A DNA stretch of 64,000 bases from Kalaharituber pfeilii (taxonomy: Eukaryota > Ascomycota > Pezizomycetes > Pezizales > Pezizaceae), in NCBI GenBank assembly GCA_015179045.1, contig WHUZ01000058.1:310001-374000 (forward strand), read 5' to 3'. This document shows, in pieces, positions 35,568-46,241 of this stretch. The position numbers and the translations under genes are program-made. The first letter of the stretch is position 1; each line of letters opens with the position of its first letter. The notes beneath the pieces are model-generated. The model was not told the origin of the DNA, did not search any database, and saw nothing but the letters and a program-made list of their open reading frames with translations.

Positions 35568-35921
35568 ACATGTACTAGTGCATGTGCGCATATCAGCTCC
35601 ATAAACCGAGTGCCAGGTACAAAGACCTTACAATCAACAATGACACACACTTCCTTAGCACTACCCTATTCGGAAGACAAAGAATCCTCTGCCAAGCCTA
35701 ACGGGTGATCAGTCCGGTCTAGCAGCACTGGCCTTACTGAGGGTTCAGGGTAAGTGTTCCCCTGGTTGGGTAAGTCTCACCTTAGCCGTAACACAAAGAA
35801 ATACAACGCGCCGTTTGCAACCGAGAGCCGCACTAACGGGACGCTTGCAAGCACCAAACAACACGCTGCCTTAACGACCAGAGGCCAACATTGTCTACAG
35901 GAGTTTGGCAGCAGAAGAATT

Positions 35922-36434
35922 ATGGGGCAAGATAAAGGAAAAGGAAAGAAAGAGGCAGGCAGATTGATATCTAGAATGGCAAGCGAAGGGAATGTGGGGC
36001 TGTTTCGCCCAGTAAAGGAGTGGGAAAAGAGGTTTATAGTGATCACTGGAGGCAGGCAATTCGATGTGGAAGGGGCCACAGAGTGGTGCCAATTCACAGG
36101 ATACCAGACTGCAAAGGTGGAGGACGCCCTCCAGCAGGCTGTAAGGAATGCAACAGCCCTTTTGACTGCAAAGGGGGCAGTAGGAGTGCATGAAGTATGG
36201 AGCCAAGCAGAGGTTGGCCAACAGTTTATAGCGCATGTAGCGAGCGAAGCAGCATGGGTTGAATGGGCACATATTATTAGGGAGGGAATTGCGATACAGG
36301 AGGGAGAGGCTGAACAAGGAAATGAGGTGAGGAGAGTTATCAGAGAAGATGACATTGAGGATATCATCTACGTAGGTGGTAGAGTGACCCAAACAATTCA
36401 GACCCCACACTACAGAAAGGGCGGTCTCGACTAG
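35922..36434 (+). CDS. hypothetical 170-aa protein
   Basis: ATG in good context (AATTATGGGGC). A lysine/glycine-rich start (MGQDKGKGKKEAGR) is followed by a mixed alpha/beta-looking sequence with VKEWEKRFIVITGG and many Ala/Glu, ending HYRKGGLD. No cysteine motif, signal peptide or membrane segment. The frame is open upstream to 35754. It ends about 70 bp before repeat F and a LINE relic, so it may be the ORF1 or gag-like part of another retroelement. Family not recognised. Confidence 0.4.
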   Translation: MGQDKGKGKKEAGRLISRMASEGNVGLFRPVKEWEKRFIVITGGRQFDVEGATEWCQFTGYQTAKVEDALQQAVRNATALLTAKGAVGVHEVWSQAEVGQQFIAHVASEAAWVEWAHIIREGIAIQEGEAEQGNEVRRVIREDDIEDIIYVGGRVTQTIQTPHYRKGGLD

Positions 36435-36505
36435 CAGGAAACTGGAAGGAGTGAGCAGATGGAGGTAGACTTTGAGACCCACATCACAGCAGATGGTACC
36501 AGGGT

Positions 36506-36905
36506 ATCAAAGTCACTTTGTCACTTCAATTTTTTTTGCACGGGCAAGCCTTAATTGTACTACAAACACAATCCAGCGGCACTGGTAATCATATAAGGTG
36601 AGCTGCCACATTCTCCAATAGGATGGCGGATACTTATCCCACAATGAACACTGCCCAGGTATAATGATTGATTGCAAGACGATCACACCGCATGAACCAC
36701 GCAGACTAATGCCTCTGCGCCTGGCCTGCCCATTGTACCTCATGCACTTGGCCCCCTCTTTGGCCTTCTTATCTGCCTTCTCATTGCCCTCTATCCCCAC
36801 GTGGGCCTTGACCTATGCAAGCTTCACTGCCCCAGCATCCCTCAGGCTCCGCCGCCTAATTTCTGCCACCAGCTCTACAATGTGCGCCAGGCCTGCAGTC
36901 CTCGC
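36506..36905 (-). pseudogene. LINE ORF2 RNase H fragment
   Basis: Minus strand reads AHIVELVAEIRRR, RDAGAVKLA*VKAHVGIEGN and EKADKKAKEGA. The GNEKAD motif and preceding histidine are those of the LINE-type RNase H; a TAG replaces an expected tryptophan codon. The downstream ~210 bp equal repeat F at 31241-31452. The poly(A) end is not preserved as a clean tail. Confidence 0.7.
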
Positions 36906-36924
36906 CTTGCCAGTTTGTAACGGC

Positions 36925-37105
36925 AGTCGTGGTCTAGTGCCCGTGGATGACGGCGATCTACGGAGCGCAGGCAGGCAGGAGGCGGCAGGCGACGGTTCAG
37001 CAGTTCGCAGCGGTAAGGCGGTTCACAGCAGTACAGCAGTTCAGCGGGTCGGCACAGCAGGTAACCACTCTACTTAGTAGAAACTAAATACAAGAGGTTG
37101 CGTAA
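36925..37105 (-). repeat. dispersed repeat E, copy 2
   Basis: The reverse complement reads CCTCTTGTATTTAGTTTCTAC ... TTACCTGCTGTGCC with several CTGCTGAAC/CTGCTGTAC units and TGCGCTCCGTAGATC, matching 15745-15885. Confidence 0.6.
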
Positions 37106-37435
37106 AGAGGAAAGGAACGGGGAACACACAGCCATGAACACCACTTATATACACTTTTGAGACTGCAATACGCACTCAGGTCGCATCCTTTTTACCCGTA
37201 TGTATTGTACCGACATCCCGAAATGCTTGTCAGAGGTCACCTTTTAGCGTGAAGCTATTTACCCGGCTCGCTATACAATATCCAGTTACACAGTTCTTCC
37301 CGCCCTCTTGACTGCGCTGATGGCTGCCTGACAGTCTGCCGGCGGCAACACCTTCGCCCTGCCATCAACAGCTTCGAGGACAGTGTCTCATGTGCTGTAC
37401 GTTGGATGAGTCCAACTTCCGCGGAGGCATAGGTC

Positions 37436-38209
37436 GGCAACACCAAACCCACCCCCGCTCGAACGAAGAAGAGAAAGGGGGAAACCCCAACTCCCATCCA
37501 ACCATATGAGATCAAGCGCCAACTCAGCGATGAGGAGGCCAGAAAGATCGCGTCGTCCTCTTCGGTCGACACCACAGCCATGGGAGCACCACCCCGCGCA
37601 GAGGAGCCTCCGAGCGCGACTCCACCTCCCCCCACCGCCAGGAAGGGCAAAGGAAAGCTGCCGAGCCAAGACGAAGCCTTTAAGCGCCACCTGGCAGCCA
37701 CCGCACGCAAAGGCCCCTCTCCCCGCCCCAAGAGCACCTCCACCTCCCCACCAACCAACCCCGATGCCACCACCAGACTTAAAACCGGCATCGTAGTACA
37801 CGGGATCACCCTACGGAAGGACCTAGGGAAGGTCAGACAATGGTTGGAGGCAGCGAATAAGGAATTGGGATAGATCACCGGAATTCGCTGGCTGAGGAAG
37901 AAGACCACGCTGGTTGAGGAAGGAAAGAAAACCAGCTCGGCGGTAGTTTACTTGGAGAAGGAGACCGAGGTTGGGAGGGTGAGGCTCGGGGGACGTTGGC
38001 TAAGGTCGGACCGGTATGAATCGGAGAGGGGACGGAAATAGGACATACCGGGCCTGCCGCGCGCACCATGAAGGAGTTTCGCGGGCATTACGTGTAGTTA
38101 GGGGTAGTTAGACGCAGCTGTTGACTTCTTTCGTTTTCTGTTATAATAAACCCTCGCCATAGCCCTTAGGGCCGCCTGCGAGTATTGATATAAAAAAAAA
38201 AAGAAAAAA
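37436..38209 (+). mobile_element. 5'-truncated ORF1-only element, family A tail
   Basis: A 15-bp duplication GCGGAGGCATAGGTC lies at 37421-37435 and 38210-38224. It carries the ORF1 C-terminal half (KRQLSDEEARKIASSSS, GIVVHGITLRKDLGKVRQWL, VRLGGRWLRSDRYESERGRK), then 3' UTR, tail and A's. A TAG at 37872 interrupts the ORF between GKVRQWLEAANKELG and ITGIRWL, so it is not translatable throughout. Confidence 0.9.
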
Positions 38210-38224
38210 GCGGAGGCATAGGTC

Positions 38225-39146
38225 AGTTCCGCCGCCGAATTGTACCCGGTAGTTCTCATGCCAAGATTGCCCTACCATCCCGCTGCAGCATTCCGTCGAA
38301 CGGCGCCGTCCAACCTGGGCATGAGCTGCCTTTTTCCCGGACAGCGCAAATAACTTTGTAAGTCGATTGCTTCCACATGATTTTGTTTTCCTTTTTTTTT
38401 TTCATGTCGCTAGTAATCAATTTTTTTGATGCCCATTTTCTTCCAGTAAATTATTGGGTACACGAGACTCAAACTCGGCGCTACTCAAACTCGGCGCTAC
38501 TTGGGCTTTATATGCGGCGAGGTCTATAATTATAATATGGTCGGCGGAGGAAACTTGGTTCAACTAGGTGTGAATTCCACAGCAAGAAATGTCATTCCTC
38601 TTAAGTAAAAGTGAGAAACTCGTGCGTACATGGGGGCTTTAGGTGGCAGGCAGGAGAAAGCCTTATTCGGTTGCGATGATAATAACAGCGGAACTCAAGC
38701 AAACAACTGATGGGGGTCTTCGAGCCGACCAACCTCTTCATAATATGGTCTGCGGAGGAAGCCTGACTGAGTTTTGTGTCAATTCTAAAGCGAGTAGCGC
38801 CATCTCTCTAAAAAGCAAGTTACTGCTGGGTACATGGGGTATGCAAGATTGTGGCCCAATGTGGAGGATGGGTTTGTTATAATGCAAGATTTTAATCTTT
38901 ATTTATGCCGCATACTTGTCTCGTTGTTGAGTCATAGATATCTTGCGCATATATAATTTTTAATCCCTCCAAATAGACCTGGTGCTAGGAGGGGTAGTTT
39001 ACTGTTCATTCACGCAAGGAAGAGCAACCCGGACAGGATTTTCAATTTAGTTTTCGAAAGGAAAGAAAGGGAAGCAGTGGCATTTTTGGGGGATGCATTT
39101 TAGGGTTCCCCGCTAACAGGACACGGCGCAAGCGCTTACGCTTGAG
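38225..39146. other. spacer, no gene supported
   Basis: A TTGGCGCTAC-like pair (CTCAAACTCGGCGCTACT repeated at 38470-38503) is a short tandem. Nothing else seen. Confidence 0.4.
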
Positions 39147-40091
39147 TTCTTGTCTTCATGCCCATCTTTTCGGGAGATAAGGTTTGTGGTCGCTGTATCA
39201 GCAGCATCATGAGCTTGAGAAGCTTGATTTTACAACGTCCAGTTATCATGTACTGTGACAGATTATGTATTTACGGTGCAGCCATTTTCCCTTCCAAGCA
39301 AGATCTATCTCCAACTAATACAGTATGCACAGCCTTGCTGTATCTATGGCCTGCAAATAATCCTCTCGTGGGTTGCGAAAACTCGTGGTTGTTGTCGGTT
39401 GCATCGTCCCCCTTACCACCCCCTTTGCCCAACGCACGTTCCCTACCACCAGCAGTTTGGTCAGGGAAGAAAACGACAGTCGGATAGAGAGGAGGTAGCA
39501 ATGCGAGCAGATTGTGGCTCACGAACCCCCAATAACCCCAGGAAACACTCATAGAGCAGGGAAAACTCACAAGAGTCACAACCTCAATTGTGGTATACTG
39601 GGAGGAGCAAGCTGAGGCTGCTGAGCCAGTACTGGGAAGAGTGAGATTGGGAGGGAAAGGGCTGAAGTCCTGTCAGTACAAGTGGGACAGAGCACCTTTA
39701 CCTCCCGGGAAGTTAATGTGTATGTCGCTTGCTTATACTCTCCTTTGGCTCTGCCTAGTTTGTTTCCATTTCTGCCTGTGATAGAGAGATTCATGAGCAT
39801 TTTCCTCCGAGCATTAAGGGCTTCGGCCCGGGCGCCCTGCCACGGCGAACAGTTCCACGTGGGGTTATGTGAAAAATTAAAAAAAAAAAAAAAATGAGCA
39901 CCACGTCGGTTGCCCTTGATTTTGGTTTTCCTTTCACTTCGTTTGTTTCCACCTACCTCACTAGCGGGCATCATGGGTCTCCACGCTGTGTTTTTGTCCC
40001 TTTGTCTTTATTTCATTATTTCCTTTGTACTATTCTCGCCATGGCCCATAGGGCGGTATGCGATTAATCATATTAGAAAGAAAAAAAAAAC
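39147..40091 (+). mobile_element. ORF1-only element with nested family B insert
   Basis: TACGCTTGAG is duplicated at 39137-39146 and 40092-40101. The recognisable ORF1 end is diverged: TTSIVVYWEEQAEAAEPVLG then RVRLGGKGLKSCQYKWDR (39576-39705). Tail hairpin GCCATGGCCCATAGGGCGGT, ATGCGATTAATCA and an A-rich tail. The 5' 400 bp are not recognisable as ORF1. Confidence 0.75.
39800..39893 (+). mobile_element. 94-bp family B 3' end nested in the ORF1 element
   Basis: ATGAGCA is duplicated at 39793-39799 and 39894-39900. It reads GGGCTTCGGCCCGGGCGCCC ... CACGTGGGGTTATGTGA and A's. Confidence 0.75.
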
Positions 40092-40533
40092 TACGCTTGA
40101 GAAGTAATATTACATCACATGGTGTTGAAGACCATGACTAGCTACCTTATACGGGTCGCAAGACAATCACCTGTCGGACACGACTGTCGTTCTTATCGGA
40201 GTGGGCTTACACGGTTGGATGTCAGTGGGGGCCATGATTGAGTCCGAGCATACGAGCCGGATCCTGTGTGTGCCCTCCATAGTCCATACTTGTCAGACAC
40301 AATGCTTAGCTAGAAGGATTATCAAGAAATCCAGTCATGGCGTATCCTGCGTTATCCCTCTATTTTTCTACACATAGCTAGTGTATATATAGAATTAGAA
40401 AGAAGCATTTGATGTTGACTGGACGATGAATTCAAAAGCATGGGATGCTGTTCCTTTTAGAAAAATGGAACTGGTCGATATGCAATGGCTAAGAAAGATT
40501 GGAGATACATGCTTTGTAGGTGCCATTACATGA

Positions 40534-41103
40534 ACTCAGACCACGAGCATACTACAGAACAAGGAGAAGATCGAAAACGAGAAAAAAAATTTGGAGAGCA
40601 GACTGCAGGTGCTGCAGACAGAGCATGAAAAGTGCGGGAAGATCGCAAATGAGAAAAAAAAGTTGGAGAGCAGGCTCCAGGGGCTGCAGGCAGAGCATGA
40701 AAAGTGTGGTCCACGCTTTTTCCTCAGGTCGGAACAACACAAGACGTTGATCAATTTTTCGAATGGCAGGGCAGTGGCCAACTCAGTTTGGATAACAGGC
40801 ATGACTTTCACACTTCAAAAACATTCAAACGAGATGGTCTCTTTCCGGGCAAGCTACCCAACTGGATACCTTAGCACAGATGATCGCGCTGCACAAAATA
40901 GGAGTGCCGCGGCTCTCAAGTTAAGCGAGACATGTGGCAGCAAAGAGATGTTTTGGCTTCATGAAGATGACCAGGGAGGGCGATACATCGAGCCTGTAGA
41001 TTTCCAGGGGCAGTTTCTTTCGGCATGTCCTGGAGAAACTTACATTGTGTTGCGCAGAGAAAAGTCAGCTAATGAATTATTTTCTTTTATCGCTCGGAGA
41101 TAG
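40534..41103 (+). CDS. truncated coiled-coil / beta-trefoil-like paralog
   Basis: The open frame starts after a TGA at 40531 and has no good ATG, so the 5' part is missing or lies in unseen exons. It holds two coiled-coil units (NEKKxLESRLQxLQxEHEKCG) and then a ~150-residue domain: RFFLRSEQHKTL, EMVSFRASYPTGYLSTDD, LKLSETCGSKEMFWLHEDDQ, GRYIEPVDFQGQFLSAC, IVLRREKSANELFSFIARR. The evenly spaced aromatic/GYL and RYIEP motifs look like a beta-trefoil of fascin type; this is inference. It is the paralog of 47431-48866 but with far fewer coil repeats. Confidence 0.65.
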   Translation, partial: TQTTSILQNKEKIENEKKNLESRLQVLQTEHEKCGKIANEKKKLESRLQGLQAEHEKCGPRFFLRSEQHKTLINFSNGRAVANSVWITGMTFTLQKHSNEMVSFRASYPTGYLSTDDRAAQNRSAAALKLSETCGSKEMFWLHEDDQGGRYIEPVDFQGQFLSACPGETYIVLRREKSANELFSFIARR

Positions 41104-41965
41104 TGAACTGGTGGGTAGTCGATGTATCTTGTCTTAATTCTTGTTCTAGGGCGAATGATAGGCCAACGGAAGATATATGTTGTAGTAGATCCTGTATGTA
41201 GCTAACTTCACTCATCATGCAATTAAGTCTCTCTTCCTCGGTTCAACCATGTGACCTTGTATGCGCTCATCGGAATATATCGCACCAGCTGCAATTGAAA
41301 TACATGCTAGGGTAGTCAATGCTCACACGTACAAAGAACTTTTTTGTAGGACCCGTGACACACAATACATTGGATCGCGGTTGACGCTGTAGGAACAGAG
41401 ATACGAAGCTAATTATGGGCCACTTTGTTATTTTTTTTTTTTTATCATTACTCACATTTGGCCTGTTGACATGGCGAGCGTCAGTGGGCCTATATCAAAG
41501 CCCTCGAGCTCCCCAGGGAAGAGACTGATCTGATCCGCTCGCGACCCCGGTCCGCTCGCGAATGGGCCGGCCCACTCACGAGGGGACTGAAGTCTCGAGA
41601 GGACCGGGCCGTTCACGAACGTACCGGTCCTCTCGCGAATAAATCCTGTTTGCGTTTGGTAGATGAAAGCATTTGTACACCAAAATGAAGTTTTCAGTGT
41701 CACAAATTTAAATTTTGATTCTTTTCCCTCATGCATACATACTTTTTTCCTACGTTTTTTCCCCTAAATCATAAACCCTGGATACAAGTTGCGAGCCATT
41801 GGTGCCAGTGGCAATAACCACCTCATGCCCAATATTGTCATTTTCCATTTTACTGCTGATATGCCTATGTTTCTGAACACATCCACCGTCTCATATTTCT
41901 TGGTCTTGTGTGAAACAAAATATTCAAAATTGCCTAAATAGTATATGTCACTGATGGACTCAACA
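41104..41965. other. spacer with GC-rich short repeats
   Basis: A degenerate family A tail (T run, ATCATTACTCACATTTGGCC) lies at 41429-41475 without a clear duplication. 41525-41645 is the array described next. No gene. Confidence 0.45.
41525..41645 (-). repeat. TTCGYGAGHGGACC repeat array
   Basis: On the minus strand at least six units of TTCGCGAGAGGACCGG / TTCGTGAACGGCCCGG / TCGTGAGTGGGCCGG follow each other. The same unit type recurs at 46242-46305. Confidence 0.7.
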
Positions 41966-42018
41966 TTTTTTTTTTTTTTTTTTTTTAAATATCATTACTC
42001 GGTTGCCGCCCTGTGGGC
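41966..42018 (-). mobile_element. 53-bp micro-insertion, family A tail
   Basis: ATGGACTCAACA is duplicated at 41954-41965 and 42019-42030. The insert is cut within the hairpin (GCCGCCCTGTGGGC). Confidence 0.9.
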
Positions 42019-42208
42019 ATGGACTCAACAGCCAGTAAAGTGTAGTGGCAAGAGTATCTATTGAGTTTGTAATCGAATTCTCGAAAGTGGTGTAGAACTG
42101 TATTAGTTTCATTTCCAAAAGTAAATGATAAAAAAAAAAAAAAAAAAAAAAAAACCTTTTGCAAAGTACTGGTATTGCCTAAATTGCGTATGTCACTGGT
42201 GGTCAGTT

Positions 42209-42273
42209 CTCGCCAGAGCCCACAGGGGCGGCAAGCGAGTAATGATATTTTATAAAAAAAAAAAAAAAAAAAA
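42209..42273 (+). mobile_element. 65-bp micro-insertion, family A tail
   Basis: TGGTGGTCAGTT is duplicated at 42197-42208 and 42274-42285. Hairpin GCCAGAGCCCACAGGGGCGG. Confidence 0.9.
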
Positions 42274-42757
42274 TGGTGGTCAGTTACTGACGCAGTGGCA
42301 AGCACACGCGCACCAGCACATGGTCCGGGCTCGTAATCGGTCCGTACAGTTAACTGGCTGTGCTGGTTCACACAGTACACGATGTTGTCACAAGCATAGA
42401 ACCTGAGGTAAGCCAGGGGATACTGCGGCTGAGGTTCAGCTACCATGACCACGATTCAGCTTATGCCTTGCTTTCGCTTGAGGCAATGGACAGGGTAGAA
42501 GGGGAACTACTGATCATAACCGACTCGAAGTACGCGATTAACAGAATGGCGACCACAGCTATGGGAGACCCAACACACGACGGGGCGACAAACCGACTTC
42601 GGGAGGCATGGGAGAGGAGGCTAGACCGAGGGGATCGGGACACGTCTGTATTATGGGTCAAAGGACACAGGGGCATCCCCGGGAACGAAGCGGCGGACAA
42701 GGCGGCCCAGGTGGGCACGGCGTTACAGAATGAACCAGAGCTGATAACGGAAGCGGG

Positions 42758-43651
42758 CAGTGTTCCCAACCGGCTTGGCGGCCTGGCTTGGCAGGCCTGA
42801 AACAGCCCAGGCCGGCCAGGCCAAGGTTCCAGATGGCCCAGGCCGGTCCAGGCCGGTCCAGGCCGGTCCAGGCCGCCCAGGCCGCCCAGGCCGCCCAGGC
42901 CGCGGTCCAGGCCATTCAGGCCGTTTAAGCAATTTCAGGGGCAGGAGGGCTGGTTATGAGGCTATTTCAGGGGCCACCTTCAGGTTACTTGGACACGGAT
43001 TTAATATGAACCTTTCAATATTTTCGGATAACTATCTAGACTTTTTTTTTTATTGAGCAGCGCTTTTCGCAGGTATTCAGGTAAGTAAATTATTTTTGTA
43101 TCGCTTGACTATATACTAATTTCTTATTAGTACTGCAGGGAGACAGACATTCCAACCACCGGTTCTGGCGATGATGATTCCTTTAGTATTCTACTATTCT
43201 TCACTCTCCATAGTGCAGTTCAAGTTTTGATCTTGCATCGATGATTCCCTGCAGTCCCATCTGATGCCGATATCGAGTCTTCTGGAATTTGGGTTACAAA
43301 AATCTGGTGCGACAAAGTTGGATTTGACAGTATGGTGAAGCTGTGCATGGCTAATGGAAAGCGATACTGGCGGTGTAAAATCAGCAAGCAAAATCCTAAA
43401 CATTAGAGTAGAATTTAGAGTACGTTCTGTATATAGCTACTGTATAACTTAACTCACACTGTAGCCTGAATGGCCTCAATGGCCTGGACCGGCCTGAATG
43501 GCCTGAATGGCCCGAATGGCCTGAATGGCCTGGACCGGCCTGGGCGGCCTGGACCGGCGCGGGCGGACCTCACGGCCGGCCTAGATTTCTATGGCCCAGG
43601 CCGGCCAGGCCATACCCTTGGCCTGGCCTGGCCGGCCCGTTGGGAACACTG
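42758..43651. mobile_element. hAT-like MITE, 894 bp
   Basis: Terminal inverted repeats begin CAGTGTTCCCAAC at both ends, and an 8-bp duplication GAAGCGGG lies at 42750-42757 and 43652-43659; both are hallmarks of hAT. The subterminal 150-180 bp on each side are packed with CCAGGCCGG / GGCCTGAAT units in opposite orientation. The central ~500 bp are unique and carry no transposase. Confidence 0.92.
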
Positions 43652-43977
43652 GAAGCGGGACTGAGACAAGGGGGCAGGAGAGAGAGAGCCAGGGAGAGGA
43701 ACCGGCTGGAGTTATCATACAGACCTCTGGAGAGACTGGGACATAGGACAGGGAGACTGGCGGGACTCCTGGGGGGAAAGGTCTGAGGGCGTGGAGATGG
43801 CAGATAGGGAAGACAGACGGTCCTGAATGCAGATGGTGCGGAGAGGGAGAGGAGACGACGAGACACGTCCTAGAAGAATGTCGAGTGTGGCGGAGGAGGT
43901 GGCCGGGGGGCATGGAGGAGGTAAAAAAAAACCCCCCGGGCAAGGAGAGGGGAAGAAGACTCGTTAAGCAGACGGTT

Positions 43978-44039
43978 TTTTTTTTTTTTTTTTTTTAATC
44001 ACGTGACCCCGCATGCAGCTGTTCGCCAAGGCAGGGCAA
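43978..44039 (-). mobile_element. 62-bp family B tail nested in the LINE
   Basis: GCAGACGGTT at 43968-43977 and GCAGACCGTT at 44041-44050 are duplications with one mismatch. A T run is followed by AATCACGTGACCCCGCATGC. Confidence 0.75.
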
Positions 44040-44586
44040 AGCAGACCGTTGGAGTTGTTAGCGGAATAGGGAGAGGAGAAACGAGGACGCGGGCACTAAT
44101 GAATTTTCTCTCATGTAGTTAGGCATACAAACATACCTCGCCATAGCCCACAGGGCGGCCAGCGAGTAATGATATAAAAAAAAAAAAAAAAAAAAAAATT
44201 GCTTTCGCTTATATTGTGTGATACTACGGAAGTTTGATTGCTGATAAACCGAGCTCTCTCTAGCAAGTGTTGAGGAATTCGGAGCATTGGAAGTGGAAAT
44301 ACGTAATCGTTTTCCAGGAGGTATCTGGCCTTATAAGTGCCCCTGGGGCTCCCTGCTGAGGTAGGCCATGCTTCCTTGTTTTGCTATCTTGCTTTGGGAA
44401 TAATCCTGACCTCATGCTGCTATCCTGTTCTACAATTGCATCTGCTGTATCTGTTGAAGATATGAGCCGAAGCGCGCATGTGATGCAAGAGTCAAGCTGA
44501 TGCAAGACACAAGCGGATACTGTTGTCATGTTGAGCTGTTGTTGCTGCACATGTCGTCATCTTCAGCTCTCGTCATATTGCAGCAA

Positions 44587-44735
44587 TTTTTTTTTTTTTT
44601 TTTTTTTTTTTATTATTTCATTGCTCGCGCGCCGCCTGATAGGCTATGGCGAGGTTCTTTTAGATACTTGTTTATGAGAAAAAGTTCTGAAGGAGAAATG
44701 TGAACAAAAGGAAATGTCCCCCGGTTCCGTCCTAC
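44587..44735 (-). mobile_element. 149-bp family A 3' end
   Basis: TCATATTGCAGCAA is duplicated at 44573-44586 and 44736-44749. On the minus strand the hairpin is GCCATAGCCTATCAGGCGGC, another compensated stem. Confidence 0.92.
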
Positions 44736-44797
44736 TCATATTGCAGCAAAACACAGCCTCATGTCTTGGCTCAGCTACTCTGGCAAACTCATGCTGG

Positions 44798-44907
44798 TTT
44801 TTTTTTTTTTTTTTTTTTTTATTTCATTAATCGCATGCCGCCCTATGGGCTATGGCGATGTTTAAGTACATAGAATAGGAAAGTAGAAAATGTATGTAGA
44901 AACCCTT
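44798..44907 (-). mobile_element. 110-bp family A 3' end
   Basis: AACTCATGCTGG is duplicated at 44786-44797 and 44908-44919. Hairpin of the common form GCCATAGCCCATAGGGCGGC. Confidence 0.92.
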
Positions 44908-44932
44908 AACTCATGCTGGTGGCAGCGACATA

Positions 44933-45689
44933 TTTTTCTTTTTCTTTTTTTTTTTTTTTTTTTTTTTATTATTACTCGCATGCCGCCCTATGGGCTATGG
45001 CGAGGGTTTTTATTAAAGAAGAAAATAAAAACTAACTACTTGTCTCATTACATGTGAGTCCCACGGACTTCTCTGGTGTTGTGGGTGGGTCGATGTGGGG
45101 GACGTCTTTCCTTCCTTCACCTGTCCCACTCGTATCGGCAAGCCCTCAGCCATCTTCCTCCGAGTCTCACCCTGTCCATTACCTTGTCTTCCTCCAGGTA
45201 AACCACCACCGAGCTTGTCTGTTTGCCCTCCTCTTGCAGTGTCTTCTTGCTTCTAAGCCATCTTATCCCTGCTGTCTTTCCCATGGCTTTGTTGTCTGTT
45301 TCCAACCATCTCTGAACTTTCCCGAGATTCTTTCTCAGGGCTATTCCGTGTATTACGATGCCCGGTCTGGGGGTGGTGGCATCGCGGGTGGATGGTCGGG
45401 TCGGGGATTTGGCTTTTTGGGGTCGAGGGGGGGCGGTCTTGGGTTCCGGGGTGGGTCTGGGGTAGGGAGTGGGCGCGGAGGCTGATGCCGATGCTGTTGG
45501 TGTGTGCGATGACGGGGCGCCGCTTGAGGCGATCTTTCTGGCCTCCGTATCGTCAAGTCTCTTCTTCAAGGCGTACGGTTGTGTCGATGCCGCTTTGCCT
45601 TTCCTTTTCTTTGGGTTGTTCGCAGGCGGCGACCCCGGTATGTTGCCTGCAGGGGTTGTTGGGGTGGGGGTGGTGGGAGTTTCAGGGGT
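44933..45689 (-). mobile_element. 5'-truncated ORF1-only element, family A tail
   Basis: AGCGACATA is duplicated at 44924-44932 and 45690-45698. The minus-strand ORF (45689-45117) encodes KKRKGKAAS, ALKKRLDDTEARKIASSG, GIVIHGIALRKNLGKVQRWL, TSSVVVYLEEDK and VRLGGRWLRACRYEWDR and is open to its end. It lies only 17-200 bp from two other minus-strand insertions. Confidence 0.9.
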
Positions 45690-45942
45690 AGCGACATAGG
45701 CATCAATATGTGTGATGGCTACGTCAAAGATTTCAATGAGTCCCCTGTATATAAGCCTTCGTTTTATTCTGTTACATTTAGTATCAATCCATTGCATTAG
45801 ACTTCACTGCTATATTCTCATTCTCGTTTTATAACAGTGACCATAGACCAAACCGAATATGTCTATAGTTATAATCATCAACCATACCAAACTGTCCTCT
45901 GAAGTCGATTTGACATTCGAACCAGTCATAAAGTAGTTAGCT

Positions 45943-46030
45943 CTATGTTTCTTTCTTTATCTCCTTTGTACCTTAAATCGCCATAGCGCTTAGCGCGGCA
46001 TGCGATCAATGATATATATATACAAAAAAA
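45943..46030 (+). mobile_element. 88-bp insertion, family A tail with GCGC stem
   Basis: AAAGTAGTTAGCT is duplicated at 45930-45942 and 46031-46043. Hairpin GCCATAGCGCTTAGCGCGGC: both stem strands changed to GCGC/GCGC, keeping pairing. Confidence 0.9.
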
Positions 46031-46241
46031 AAAGTAGTTAGCTATTAAATCACGTTTATACCATAGGTCTCTTTTTATTTTTATATCATTGCCGGTATGT
46101 CGTATCTTACCCTGGGGGCTATGGCGAGATGCTCTAGCTTCAACATTGTACATGTACCAAGTCTACAATAGAGGGGCCTTGGGAACTTTCACTCCTCCCA
46201 TAAATGAAGGGAAAAAAAAAAAAAAAAAAAAAAATTCATCA

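Larger units (their letters stand above)
42480..44198 (+). mobile_element. 5'-truncated LINE (RNase H + CCHC), twice interrupted
   Basis: TTGCTTTCGCTT is duplicated at 42468-42479 and 44199-44210. The LINE starts inside RNase H: LLIITDSKYAINRM (catalytic D) and WVKGHRGIPGNEAADKAAQV (His and final Asp). After the hAT-like insert, ORF2 resumes near 43660 and ends with CRWCGEGEETTRHVLEECRV, a C-X2-C-X8-H-X4-C motif. Tail hairpin GCCATAGCCCACAGGGCGGC and A(24). Removing the two inserts and one copy of each duplication leaves a LINE 3' end of about 0.74 kb. Confidence 0.9.
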
